Assembly (NCBI GenBank): GCA_958298945.1
Contig: OY282609.1
Span: forward strand, 34,879,212 to 34,943,211
Direction of reading: 5' to 3'
Length of the DNA stretch: 64,000 nt
Source: Atherix ibis
Lineage: Eukaryota; Arthropoda; Insecta; Diptera; Athericidae
In this document: positions 22,801 to 34,361 of the stretch, piece by piece
Layout: every line of letters starts with the position of its first letter
Position numbering within the stretch: the first letter of the stretch is position 1
Made by a program: the position numbers and the translations under genes
The notes under the pieces: model-generated
Told to the model about the DNA's origin: nothing
Seen by the model: the letters and a program-made list of their open reading frames with translations, nothing else
Databases searched by the model: none

Positions 22801-24030
22801 ATTCTTCTTGTGCTGTTTCTTGATAAGGTGGTTTTTATAGCTTGCGGCTTATCAGACCAGCGAAGCAACCTCCAGTGACGTTGGGGGACCATACGGACTA
22901 CATATTATAAGGCTTGCAGTCAGGCCTTTCACCCCGGCACCAATGCCGAGATGGCGGCAGCGGGAATCGAACCCGCCACCTACCGAGTGTGAGTCGGTCA
23001 CCTTGACCATTGCACCACACACTATTTATAATAGTATCATCTTTTCCTATATTTTCGTAATTTTTCATTATCAAAATGATCCCAAAAACCTTTCTATCTC
23101 ATATAAGCCTCCTAACCGTTTAAGCAGAAATCCTTGAAAAATCAATTCTTAAACATCTATATTCAATTATATACATTAAAGGTGTGATTTTGAACTGAGC
23201 ATTCCACTATCTAGCAATGTCATCGCGTAGTCGTTTTCATAGCATTTTTGCTAGACCAAAAGGAATACTGCCCAGGCGTATTTCTTGACGTTTCGTATGC
23301 TTTTGACTACGTATGGCAGCCTGGATTCTTTGGAAACTGCTGCGAGTCTTGCTCTCTAGTAATTTCGACCTTCTTAATTCCTATTTCTTGGACCGATACT
23401 TTCAGATAGCCGGTGTCTCTCAGGGAAGTTTCCTGACTCCTAGGCGCAGTCCTTTATTTACACCTGATATTTCCTGTGACAATGTTATCCTAACCTCAAG
23501 ATATGCTGACGATACATCCATCCTTACACATCACAAAGATCCTTTCACAGTCATTGTCAAAATGTGGAAATGAGGGATAAATAAACAAAATGTTCTTGTG
23601 TAACTTTTATACTCTGCCAAAAACACGCTCCTGATGTCATCCTAAACTGTAATAATAATGCCCACAAAATAAGTGTTTGTTTCCTTGGACTCATATTTCA
23701 AAAAAACACTTTACTTGGAACCCTAACACAATGACAAAACAATACGGTGCTGTAATCAATATGGACATACGAACTCAAAATTTCGGGTTTAACTAAGCAT
23801 ACCAATTTCCATCGCATAATACCATTTCCCTTTTTATGTCGAAACAATGTTATCCTTCGAAATCTTAATCTTCCATTCGATAGTAAACTGTACATCTCCC
23901 GTTCTAAAGAAACTATTCACAGCCATCCTTCTATTGTATACCCATCGAAATTTAAAAAGGCGAGACATCCATGGTGTTTCCACTTCTTGTCTTCAAGTCA
24001 TATTATTTACGTTAACAAAAAATCTGCCTA

Positions 24031-24570
24031 TTACAATTTGCATGTAAATATTTATGAGTATCAATTCAAAAGGAAAACAATTTTTTTTAACTATCCTTGC
24101 ATAAACAACAATTATTAAGGAACATAAATTGTTTGGTTCATTCAAGATTGTCTCTCATTTTAGTAGATAAAATAATCTGAGCAAATAAACTAATATTTTT
24201 GAATCTTTATAGGAATTATTAATTCTTTTTTTAAATGAAACTTTTAGTTTTTAAAATAAAAGTTTTAGTTGCCAGCAATATTTTCTTGGTGGTACCCCTA
24301 AATATTTCTATTGAAAGAATATTTTCTCTTGCAGTTATGAATATTTGAATAGATCGGTTTTTGTGCTCCCCTAATTATAAGGCTTTAAGATTACTCAGTG
24401 CATTTTATTAACTTTCCCAAAAAAAACAATATGCTCAATGAGCTTTTAATAACAAGCAACTACGCTTAATGGTGTCCATGTTCAAAGATTGAACCTTTCC
24501 ATTATTGTCAAGATGTATTGAAATATTTTTTATCTTTCGGGTATCTTTTTAGGGCTGAATTTTTTGACTA
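24031..24570. other. AT-rich stretch without recognised gene
   Basis: Nothing recognised between the jockey-like remnant and the Mos1-like mariner. Confidence 0.5.
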
Positions 24571-25853
24571 CCAGGTGTATAAGTTTAAATCCGCTGTTTG
24601 GTCATAGATAGCGTGAGTGAGCGTATTAAGCTCGGCCACGTCTTACTATTTTTAAATGAGTGTAACATCTGTAAACATTAATCAGTGTACATTGTCAGCA
24701 ATTTCGTACAACAACATTTTTCCTTTGGCAATCATGTCTAGTTTTGTGCCAGAAAAAGAGCATATGTGTATGCGGGAAGCTCTGCTTTTGTGCTTCAATT
24801 TGAAGAAATCGGCTGCCGAGTCGCATCGATTGCTTATGGAGGCCTATGGTGACAGTGTTTTATCGAACACAACGTGACGAGATTGGTTTTCGTCGGTTCA
24901 AAGATGGCAATTTTGACTTGTTGGTCAAGAAGCATAAAAATCGGCCTAGGAAGGTTTAGGACCAACAATTGCAGGCTCTTTTGCATGAAAACGATACCCA
25001 ATCACAAAAAATGCTCGCGGAGCAATTGGGTGTTACTCAACCACCCATTTTTATGCGTCTGCGTACCATCGGGAAAATTGGAAAGAACGGAAAATGGGTG
25101 CCGCATGAATTGAACGATAGGCAGATGGAGCAGCGCCAAAACACGTGCGAAATCTTGCTCGCCAGACAAAAAAGAAAGTTGTTCCTGCATCGGATTGTGA
25201 CAGGCGATGAAAAGTGGATATATTTCGAGAATCCTAAATGCAAGAATCCTAAATGTTGATCACGGTCAACCATCAACATCTTCCCCAAGACCAAATCGCT
25301 TCGGACGGAAAACGATGCTGTTCGTTTGATGGGATCAGCAGGGTATCGTCTACTATGAGATGTTGAAACCTGGTGAAACTGTCAATTCCCACCGCTACCA
25401 CCAACAACTGATCAAATTGCACCGTGCTCTGGATGAAAAAAGGACGGATTATCAACAAAGACATGACAAGCTGATTTTCCTCCACAACAACGCACCATCG
25501 CACACGACCAAAATGATCCGAAACTACTTGGAGACACTCAACTGGGTGATGCTACCCCCAACCCGCTTATTCACCAGACCTGGCTCCATCCGACTACCAC
25601 CTGTTTTCGTCGATGGACCACGCGCTCGCTGAGCAGCACTTCGATTCTTACGAAGACGTCCGAAAATAGCTTGATGAGTGATTTGCCTAGAAAGAGGAGG
25701 AATTTTTTTGGCGTGGTATCCACAAATTGCCCGAGAGATGGGAAAAATGTAAAGCTAGCGAGGGCAAGTACTTTGATTAAATTTGTTTTTGCTTTCTATG
25801 AAAAAAACTTTTTTTTTTACTAAAAAAACAGCGGATTTAAGCTTAACACCTGG
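24571..25853 (+). mobile_element. Mos1-like mariner, full-length broken copy
   Basis: Complete element of 1283 bp with ends CCAGGTGTATAAG (left) and CCAGGTGTTAAGCTTAAATC (right, read inward), each flanked by TA. A 5' untranslated stretch of about 160 bp precedes the transposase ATG at 24734. The length and ends resemble mauritiana-subfamily mariners such as Mos1, whose ends also begin CCAGGTGTA. It is the longest of five copies of this family in the window. Confidence 0.85.
24734..25780 (+). pseudogene. Mos1-like transposase, broken
   Basis: Begins MSSFVPEKEH and carries LCFNLKKSAAESHRLLMEAY (helix-turn-helix), then AEQLGVTQPPIFMRLRTIGK, KWVPHELNDRQMEQRQNTCE and IVTGDEKWIYFENP with the first catalytic Asp. 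Damage: the Cys of the CRDWF-type motif is a TGA (about 24876), the expected WWD reads stop-WD near 25328, the second catalytic Asp is Asn (LHNNAPSH), and a frameshift garbles the SPDLAPSDYHLF block (25550-25610). The frame-shifted tail to YFD and TAA at 25778-25780 is still readable. It cannot make active transposase. Confidence 0.82.
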
Positions 25854-27296
25854 TACAGAAATAAATATTTAAATACAACGTTCAAATTTATTTATTTTCT
25901 TTAAAGAAAATATCTCCTTTTAACAACTTCTCTTCGTAAATACCAAATTGGTTCGGTTTCTAAATGTATTTTCATTTATAAGGGTTCTTGACATTTAACT
26001 CTAAAATCTCAATTCGTCTGCGAAGATACATGAAAGGAATATACAGTGAGTAAGCGTTCCGTAGTTATAGATTTAACAATTGAAGATAATTTAAAAATTT
26101 TAGTCGTCTATATAGAATTTCATTGGTTGGACTGTCTATCACTTTAAATGTTCGGGAAATGTATTAGTGGTAATTTAAAGACTGCCAGCACATATCCTGG
26201 TTTAGGCAATATTGCAAAAAATATAGACCATCCATGCCATATGTACACATTTCTGTTATCTAATAACTGTGATTTTAACTAAATTACGAACAGTTGCTTT
26301 GAAAAAGTCTATTAATCGAGAGCGTTCGTCTCTACCTATTTTGAAGAATTTCTATTGCTCCATATTTTAAAGTATAATAATTAAAAACGGTTTTTTTTGG
26401 TGAGCAAAAATATCTTCAGAAGTTCCGTTTTACTTTAATATCTTATTTGTATTTGAAGAATATATTCAGTAAACATCACATTTATCTATTAAACGTTTAT
26501 TTTAATTCTAACACAACAGAAAGTATTTATAAATCGAGTAAATTAAATTTATCATTTTCCATATTATTTGATCGCCATAATTTGGTTTTTAATCATATTA
26601 ATCAAATAACGCGACTGTGTATTATTAACCAACAAAATAAAACTAAAAAATAAAAAAAGGGCGGAGAGAAATTGAAAGAATTAAATTTGTTGCAGCCTTG
26701 TCACAATAAATTTAATGTCGTTTTAAGGGAAAATAAATCGTCTCAACTGTATGACAAATTATTGTTATTGTAAAATAGATATTAAAATACACTGCTGGCA
26801 ACACCTAATACTACGAGGAGTATAACGCTGTATATTATATGACGATGCATGACTTTTTATCCATACAATCATCACGCAGTGTTAACTAATAATAAACTAG
26901 CGGAATTTTATCGGAATCATCAAACCAAATTACAAGCATTTTCTATGAAGCTTATAAAAATTTTAAAATTTCAATAAGCATACAATTTCATGAGTAATAT
27001 TATGTCAGCAATTATGATAAATATAGTATAATATGGAGAGTACTAAATTACAGAATTGCTTATATGAGTATGTTTAGGTAAAAGTGTGGGCGAGAACATT
27101 CTGCTGCGGTAAATATAATTTATGTAGCCAATCGTATTTATTTGAATATTGAACATTGAACATTTTCAGTAGTTTCCGTTTTCTTACATTTCCCATTGGA
27201 GAAGTCTGCTGATCTAAAGAGGTGCAACGAACATTAGACAACTGTCTCAAGTGTGACGCAAATATCATACTTGGGGAAATCATGCCTTATTCAATA
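25854..27296. other. AT-rich stretch without recognised gene
   Basis: Short frames only. The last few hundred bases (27060-27296) may be decayed endonuclease sequence of the RTE-like LINE that follows, but I cannot support it by motif. Confidence 0.4.
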
Positions 27297-27808
27297 ATAA
27301 CGGATTACGAGGCATTCTGTAAGCAGCGGCAAATGTAATGGTCGTTGGAAATATCTAGTTTGGGTGGAAGAAATTTCATAAAACCACCTGGATATCTCCA
27401 GACCGGACAACTTGCAACAACTCTAAAAAATATTTGAACATTCAGGCGTACCATTATTGACTCGGATCACTTATTGGTGTGATGATCTAAGCTCGCATAC
27501 TATCTTTGGTGAACTAAAGGTTTGACTGAACGCGAGCACCCTACCAGATGAACGTATTCATTTGATAACAACTTGAACTTGATGCATTTATCAAAAACTT
27601 AAACACAGATATAAGCCATGGTGGGAAATGAAATATTGAAGTGACGCTTAGAGCACTACCATTGGTACGGCTGAAAAAGTACCAGCTCTCAGCCGCTAAG
27701 AGAGTCGACTGGTTTGGCGATGACTGCGCGTGAACAATAGTAAAAAATGCTGCAATCTCGGGCAACATAGTCCCAATAGGTCGAAAAATTATTGGTCTAT
27801 ACCAGAGA
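27297..27808 (+). pseudogene. RTE-like LINE, endonuclease part (interrupted)
   Basis: Plus-strand relic of an RTE-type non-LTR element. Readable pieces, in changing frames, are AAANVMVVGN, HKTTWISPDRTT (the endonuclease block usually HKATWISPDG.T), a DSDHLLV-like motif (about 27460, relatives have DSDHYLV), then AAKRVDWFGDDCA (about 27697-27735). The reading stops at the LINE B insertion (TGGTCTATACCAGAGA duplicated at 27793-27808 and 31533-31548) and continues with reverse transcriptase at 31549. It is non-functional. Confidence 0.6.
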
Positions 27809-28941
27809 TATGTGTAAGACGGTATGTTGCTGAGAGTGAGAGTAAGTACGTATCTGGTGTGTTTATGGATTTCCGAAGTGGTTTCAAACCTCCGATGGGA
27901 TCGTATTATTGAGCGGCTTGAGGAGGTTGCATGTGAAGAAACTTCTCTATGGCGAAATTACTTCCATGAAAGATATGCGGCCGTATGCGGAAACAATGGG
28001 AGGGTTGTTCACCAGATGGTGCGTGTCTGCCCACAGAGATCTGTGGCCGGCCACGCCATCTGGAATATAATGAACGGTCTCTTGGTGCAGTTGGAGGAGA
28101 CCGTTTGGAGTATGATTGCATTTGCGGATGATCTTCTACTTTTGATTGAGTGAGAGAGTAGGTATGCAGTAGAGATAGCGGGAGGCCGCTATATGCATAT
28201 GGTGTCTGAATGGGGGAATATAATGGGAGTGAATGTTTCAGAAAGGAAAACTGTGTGTATGTTCCTGAAATGTTTCTTGGCGGTCGGGAAGAAAGCCGTC
28301 CAATATTCGTTTAGAGGTAGTTGGGAACCGATACACGCGGGATGTACGTTTCCTTGGAGTAAAGGTTGGAGAGAGGCCTTTACTCCAACATCTAAGAAAG
28401 TGCGTGGCCGGTTTGGTTGGCAAACTGGTTCAAGTATTTCGTAAAGACTGGGGTGTTCGATCCTGTACAAGGGTATTTTTGTCCCGTATGCTATGTATGC
28501 GCCGTATATATGGGCAAGGGTAGGCATTAATTCAGTTCAGGGTCTATCTTTATATGCATGTTTGAATGTATGTAGAATCGTTTCAACCAAGGCGATGCAG
28601 GTTCTCATTGGAGAAATTCCATGGGATGTGGAGGTGCTGCGTGGAAGCATTCACTATCGTCTACAACAGAGCATCCCGCTTCCTGATTATCCGGTTATGA
28701 ATTAAGAGGTTCAGCGGCGTGTACTGGTCCTGAATAGAATGTATGAAATTTGGGAACGTCGATGGGATGGCAGATGGGCGCACATGTTCATTTCGGATGC
28801 GTGCTTTGCATCTGCGTATGGATTTGGTTTTGATCCGTACTTTGGATATTTACTCACCGACACGGCAATATAAATAGGTTCATGTATAGCCATGGTCTAG
28901 CTGCGGATGCTAGATGCTCTTGTGGGGTGGCGAAGGAGACT

Positions 28942-30785
28942 TTTTTTTCCATTTCGATTAATGAGGTACAGGGGGAAACCTTCAAAAGGTACTCGTCTGG
29001 AAGTTATTCCTGCCAGGTGAGTTATGCGGGATTTTTACCTCGCTAAAACCTAACTTGCACCTCTGATCTTGCTCCCGGAACGATGGTTCCCCGGCGGCAC
29101 TCTTTGTAAATACTACTTCGCCGGGGCGTTCTTGTCTGATGCTACTGCTGCCCCGATGTTATGATGCCTCGCGGCCTATACTTCGTACGTTGTGTGGAGA
29201 TCCTTGATAATGGATTCCGCGTACTCTGCAATTCTGTTCCAAGCCGATTGGCTCTTCAGCATGCACTCCACTATATTTTCTGGACTGATGGGACGCTCCA
29301 GATTTCTCTCCAGCTCCACCCGCGTCTCCTCATAGAGGGGGCACTGGAAGAACACGTGTTCTGCGTCTTCGATCACATCGCGGCAATGATGACAGTTTGG
29401 GGAGTCAGTTCTCTTGAATCTGTGCAAGTATGCCCGAAAGCATCCATGCCCAGTCAAGAGTTGGGTGATGTAATACCCGACTTCCTCGTGCAGGCGAGTG
29501 ACCCATTTGGTGACATCTGGGATCAGTCGGTGGGTCCACCGACCGTTCGTCGAGCTGTCCTATCTTTTTTGCCAGAGGCGAAGACTCTCGGGTCTCTCCT
29601 CTTCACAGAGGACCTTTCGCCGCTCTTCCTTCTTCCTACGATGTTGGCGATCCCGCTCTCCTGCCAGAATGTCGATGGGTGGGCATGATGCCACGATGTT
29701 GACCGCATCGTGCGATACCGTTCGGTATGCTGACGCCACTCTGATCGCTGAGAGTCGCTGGACTGATGTCATTGTCTTGCGGTATGTTGTAAGCTCTAGC
29801 GACTTCGCCCACACTGGTGCTCCGTATAGCAGGACGGAGGTAACCACAGTTGCCAGTAGTCGCCTTTGGATTTGCCTGGGGCCTCCAATATTGGGCATTA
29901 TCCGCGAAAGTGCGCCCTGTACTGCTGATGCCTTCCTGCTGACGCTGGAGATGTGCTCCTTGTAGTTGAGTCTGGCATCCAAGACCACTCCTAGATACCG
30001 GATGTAGGGTAGCGACCGGATGTCGTGGTCGCCTACTCTTATGGTAATGGTCTCCATTTTCTTCTGGCTACTCACAAGGAGTGCCTCGGTCTTATGTTCC
30101 GCCAAAGACAGGTCTGCCGATGTCATCCACTGTCTTATGCTCCGGATGGTGAGGGAGAATGCAGCTTCCAGTTCCTCTAGGTGTTTGGCTACCAGGACAA
30201 CCGCTACGTCGTCCGCGAAAGCCACGAGTGTTGTGTTCGTCGGTAATTGCAGATGGAGTAGGCCGTCGTACATGACGTTCCATAAGAGTGGCCCCAGGAC
30301 AGAGCCCTGAGGTACCCCTCCCGTGACCTCATACTCTGCTGGTCCATCCTCGGTCTCGTATTGCAGTAGTCGATCACTGAAGTATGATCTGACCATCCTC
30401 CGTAGGTAGTAGGGCACCCCCATGTTCTCAAGAGCCTCCAAGATTCGATCCAAGCGGGCCGAGTTAAACGCGTTCTTGATGTCCAGGGTGACAATGAGGC
30501 AATACTTTTTAGAACCGCCTTTCCATCTCTTTCCTGAGATGGCTTCCTTTGCAATGTTCGTGACGAGTTCCAGCGCGTCGATGGTCGATCTCCCCTACCT
30601 GAATCCGAATTGAAATTCGGAAAGTTGAGGATCGATGTATTGCTCCAATCTGTCGGCCACTATCCGCTCCAAGTTATTCCCGCCCGAATCCAGCATGCAA
30701 AGTGGACGATAGGAAGCTGGCTCGTCCAGTGGTTTCTTCCCTTTTGGGATAAGAACCAATCTTTGTTGCTTCCAACGGGTCGGAA
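28942..30785 (-). mobile_element. LINE A (R1 clade) copy 2
   Basis: Minus-strand 5'-truncated copy inserted in LINE B, with target duplication TGGCGAAGGAGACT at 28928-28941 and 30786-30799. The 3' end is a short poly(A) (T run at 28941-28948 on plus). It is about 150 bp longer at the 5' side than copy 1 and less damaged. The 3' UTR stem-loop region is conserved between the two copies. Confidence 0.88.
29176..30785 (-). pseudogene. LINE A copy 2 reverse transcriptase ORF2, two stops
   Basis: One frame throughout, with stops only at 30595-30597 (GFR-stop-GRSTID, where copy 1 has Lys) and 29560-29562 (WQKR-stop-DSS). Between them are 344 codons of open frame. Order: RWKQQRLVLIPKGKKP (RT start), SYRPLCMLDS, IVTLDIKNAFNSARLDR, TGGVPQGSVLGPLLWNVMYD, VAFADDVAVVLVAKHLEELE (catalytic Asp pair), IRYLGVVLDARLNYKEHISS, IMPNIGGPRQIQRRLLATVV, LLYGAPVWAKSLELTTYRK. 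After the second stop come GHGCFRAYLHRF and a Cys-His zinc-finger-like motif CHHCRDVIEDAEHVFFQC, ending at 29176. The second stop, TAG in place of an expected Trp TGG, is shared with copy 1. The endonuclease and RT N-terminus are absent because of truncation. Confidence 0.86.
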
Positions 30786-31548
30786 TGGCGAAGGAGACTG
30801 TCATGCACCTTCTGATTGAGTGTAACCTTTACGGGGATTTACGTGACTTACACATAGGTGCATGTGCAATGTGGTGAATGATGAGAGTGTCGATGTGAGT
30901 GGAGTGTTAGGTAGGAGAGAATGGTATGAATGCCTGAATAGATAATGCCGTGACACTTTTTGAAAGGAGAGCAAGAATGGTACGTGAATGAGTGTGTGAA
31001 TGGCATGTAAGGTGGCTAAAACCTGGTGAAAGACTAAGGTCGATTCCGATTGTACTTTCGGGTCTTGGCAAACCAGCGTACCTAAGCTGGCTTAGTGGTG
31101 CCTAGCGATTTATAAGATTCCTTACCGTAGTTCAATGAGCAGAGTATAAATTGAAGTACTCTTAATACAAAAATTGGTACTACGGGAATCGGGGTGCTCC
31201 ATGGTGTTGGAGCACACAATGCCCGACATTGGTAAGGCACTTAGGCAGCAACGTAGTGGCTGTGGTTAATACCCATATCGCAGATATGTTCTACGGATCG
31301 CTGGTGGGAGATACTGGTAATTATCTAGGGCGCTGACACTGCTTATGACAGTAGAGGCTTAGATAGGCCTTGCCACTAACAGTTGGAGTAATCAGCTTGT
31401 AACTGGTAACTGACTGTAAACTGCCAGTAATGGTGGTACGTTGATTGAGCGTAACTCAATCCCTATGATCGTAGGCGACTCGTGGTTTTATGTTTAACGA
31501 CAAATAAGTCCTGTTAAATAATATAATATTACTGGTCTATACCAGAGA

Positions 31549-32115
31549 GGTCTATACCAGAGATCCTTTCTATACGGCAGTCGATGAAAAAACTATTGGA
31601 ATTATTTCAATAGATTCGCCATCTGTTCATCGACTTTAAAACTACCTATGATAACATTACACTAGAGCAAAATTCTAAACACCCAAGGTAAAGTGCAGTA
31701 ATCCAGAAAAATTGATTATACTGATTAATCTGATCATGGCTAGTTGAAGAGGAACAGTAAAAGCAGCCGAACTACTTTCAGAGCCATTTAACATCTACAA
31801 TGCTTTCCTGCAAGTAGACGAACTTTCGTGTATTTTTTTCAACCTAGAGAAAGTAAATTGTGACTTACGGTTAATTATGAGGGGTACCATCCTCGTTGAG
31901 TTTGCCCAGCTTTTAGCATACACCAACCACATCAGCATTATGTGTCGATCCGAAAGGGCTGCTTTGCTTTTAACATCAAAATGAGAGATTGAACTAACTG
32001 CGAAAAATTTTGGGCTGCACATAAACGAAGGCTGAACGATGTACGTAATGGCAACATTGGATCGAACACAAGAGCAATTAGCACTAGTCACATGCATAAG
32101 ATTGTCAAGCTGGAA
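31549..32115 (+). pseudogene. RTE-like LINE, reverse transcriptase part
   Basis: Continuation of 27297-27808 beyond the LINE B insertion. Pieces read FYTAVDEKTIGII, LSEPFNIYNAFLQVDELSCI (RTE elements have LSEPFNIYNGLRQGDALSC), FFNLEKV, RGTILVEFAQLLAYTNHISI (the LAYADDI catalytic motif degraded so that both Asp are lost), then LTAKNFGLHINEG. Several frameshifts and stops. The 3' end is undefined; the AT-rich DNA after 32115 gives no tail. Confidence 0.65.
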
Positions 32116-34361
32116 GACTGAGGCATGAAGCCTGGATATATTGAGTTCTTTGATTCCCAGCTGTTGATGATGATTATGTTGAAATGCTTGTATTTTGTAA
32201 AGCTCTTTTGGGGTATCTTCTAACTTATCTTATTTAAAATATTTACAAAACGTTAGTCTTGTTCTTTATCATTAAAATTTTAATTTTAAAATTTTGGAGA
32301 TACGTTGGGGTTAATTTTTTTTTCTATTTTAAATTTTGAAGGTGTCATTGAAGTGTTGAGTTTTTAAAAAAAACTTCTGTATTTTCTCAGGTTAGGCAAT
32401 TTTTTGTTTATTTAACTTTGGTTTTTCGGAGTAACTTTTTTTTTTAATTTTGATTAAATTCTCAAAAGTTGAGATATATAAATTTGCAAATCTAAACTAA
32501 ATAAAAAGTTTATTATTGTCTTTTATTTAAAAATTTAAATAATAAAACAATCGCACTTCACAAATGATGTTAAATTTTAAAATATTGAAGCCTATCTTTT
32601 TTAAACAATATTTTAAGAATGTTTCACAAACAAATTTAACCCTCACCAAAATGATTCTGAAGCCTATTTAATTGCATATATTTATTATATATTGTAGATA
32701 TGTTAGCCTACCTTTAGATGAAGACTTTATTTAAGAAGTCTTTAAAATCTTTTGGAAAATTTCTATTAAAAAGACTTAACAATTATTTTAAGTAGACCTT
32801 ATGATATTTTAAATAATGGAAAAGCACTATTAGTGGTTTCGTCTATTTTATTTTATAATTTTTTTACAGGATAATACTATGAAAAACTATTCTTATATAT
32901 TTATCCTACCTTTGAATCTGTAACATATAACTTTAATAATATTTTGATTTCCTAAAAAAAGGACAGGAAAATTTACTATAAATAAGTAATTTTTTTCGTT
33001 TTAATTTAAAAAACTTTAGAAATTTTCTAGAAAGAGTTCGGAACAATTTACAAGAGAAAAAATATCTAAAAATAAATATCAAAGAAAAATTAAAAAAACA
33101 AATACTAACTTTTAGAATGTTGAAAATAGAAATACTTTACGTTGATAGGGGATAGAGAAAACAATAATTCAGAAGTATAATTCTTAAACTAGTAAGAAGT
33201 CACTTTATAATCTCAAAGTAATATTTCATCCTGTCACTTACCCCCTGAAAAATAGGACAGAATAACACCAGAAAGGATGTTGGATGTAAAATGGTAAAAA
33301 GAGATGAGCGACTATGCTAGCAAGGAGACAAAACTTACGATGAGCTTATTCTTAGTTCCATATATGAAAAGTCCTTTTAATAATTCAACTCAGTGCATAT
33401 CCCCTACATGCTTATACTTGCAACCAAAGGTAATCATTTCTCTGACGCTATTCACCATTAATAAAAGCTTATATGAATGTGTATTCATATGTACTCAAGG
33501 ATGCATATCCTATGCAGGGAATATTGTTAAAACCATAATAGAAGTGTAGTTATTGTAATCCAGCTTTAGCAGGGAATATTTTTTATACACAGCAAATAGA
33601 ACATAGAAGAACATTCTGACTTAGACACACCACAATTATATCTGCAATCTCGAAATTGGTTGGTGACAGAAATGTTGGCTAAACGAGACACTAAAAGCAT
33701 AGAACAGGCTTCTGCCAAGCTGTGTTTGGATACGTTTTTTCTCTTCTATTCCATTTTAAGAACCAATTATTCAATATCATTCTCTAATATATAACGATAG
33801 TTTGGTTAAATGTATGAATAAATTCTTGTCTAATAAATGTAGCAGCATAGAGAGAATTCCAACTTATACCAAACTTATAAAATCTCTAATTGTGTCCACA
33901 AAAATGTATTCTTTTGGATGATGATTACGGATATTGATAAGATGATGACAAATGTTTTAATATTACAAATATTTACGTAAGCAGGTATATTCAAAAATAT
34001 GAATATAATTTTATTTTAAAATATTTTTTTCTGATGGGTCCATAGTATGCTAATTTATAATATAATTTTTAATGTTGTATTGTTAACAAGAACTTTAATA
34101 AGTTTGAAATTTTTTCATCAATATTTGATAAATATTGGTTAGTCCGAAAAGTTCAGCCAAATTCGTTCTCCAAAAATTCATTATGCCTTGAAAAAGTGTC
34201 CCTTTTATATACGACGACATACCTTGGTAGTTTTAGCTCATATTATTCGATGACATGATTTTACAGGGAACTCAGGACAAGGTAAAGTGAAAGTAATATG
34301 TTTGATTATTCCATAATTTTTCTTATATTTAAACTCAGAAAAAAATGAAATAATTTAATTA
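32116..34361. other. AT-rich stretch without recognised gene
   Basis: Over 2 kb of AT-rich DNA with only short frames (for example 33304-33549) and no motif or element ends. It could be intronic or intergenic. Confidence 0.5.

Larger units (their letters stand above)
22455..23027 (-). mobile_element. tRNA-Val-derived SINE with internal GAGGTACGGT repeats
   Basis: Read on the minus strand, the element opens with a tRNA-like head. There is an A box TGGTGCAATGG (23007-23017) and a B box GGTTCGATTCC (22963-22973), both matching RNA polymerase III promoter consensus. The anticodon arm is CCGA-CTCACAC-TCGG, whose middle CAC would be Val. The T arm is GCGGG-TTCGATT-CCCGC. The acceptor does not pair (the 3' TGCCGCC has no GGCGGCA partner), so this is not a tRNA gene. 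A unique body follows, then at least five copies of (T)GAGGTACGGT, and a 52-base poly(A) (poly(T) on plus, 22471-22522). It lies inside the jockey-like LINE 21864-24030. I did not find a convincing target duplication. The long intact tail suggests a fairly recent insertion. Confidence 0.78.
21864..24030 (+). pseudogene. jockey-like LINE remnant, split by a SINE
   Basis: Plus-strand reverse transcriptase relic in two parts. Before the insertion: ANTFKPHEDIQDIQLDKKI (about 21955-22010) and TIDYLCKKKAPGHDFATDG (about 22098-22150), the pre-RT block. After it, KMIPKTFLSHISLLTV and ILEKSILKHLYSIIYIKG (about 23070-23180), then AAWILWKLL, AGVSQGSFL and SRYADDTSILTHHKDPF (23313-23573), with the YADD catalytic pair intact. 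23700-24030 holds decayed C-terminal sequence. The break at about 22236-23060 contains the tRNA-derived SINE plus AT-rich DNA. It is non-functional and homologous to 1605-3160. Confidence 0.78.
27809..31532 (+). mobile_element. LINE B (R1 clade) long copy, split by LINE A
   Basis: Inserted in the RTE-like LINE with a 16-bp target duplication TGGTCTATACCAGAGA (27793-27808 and 31533-31548). An extra partial copy of that duplication follows at 31549-31564. Coding remnants: YVSGVFMDFRSGF and LRWDRIIERLEEVACEETSL (27840-27950), VCPQRSVAGHAIWNIM, IAFADDLLLLIE with the catalytic Asp pair (28114-28149), MVSEWGNIMGVNVSERKTVC, and CSCGVAKET where LINE A interrupts. Past LINE A comes VMHLLIECNLYGDLRDLH (about 30798-30855). 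Roughly 650 bp of 3' untranslated sequence follows and ends TTAAATAATATAATATT. There are several frameshifts. The YFHER, FADDLLLL and EWG blocks place it in the R1 clade, distinct from LINE A. Confidence 0.8.

Noticed and set aside
22951..23020. tRNA-Val gene (anticodon CAC) on the minus strand
   Set aside because: The acceptor stem does not pair and the sequence runs into a body with internal repeats and a poly(A) tail, so it is the head of a SINE.
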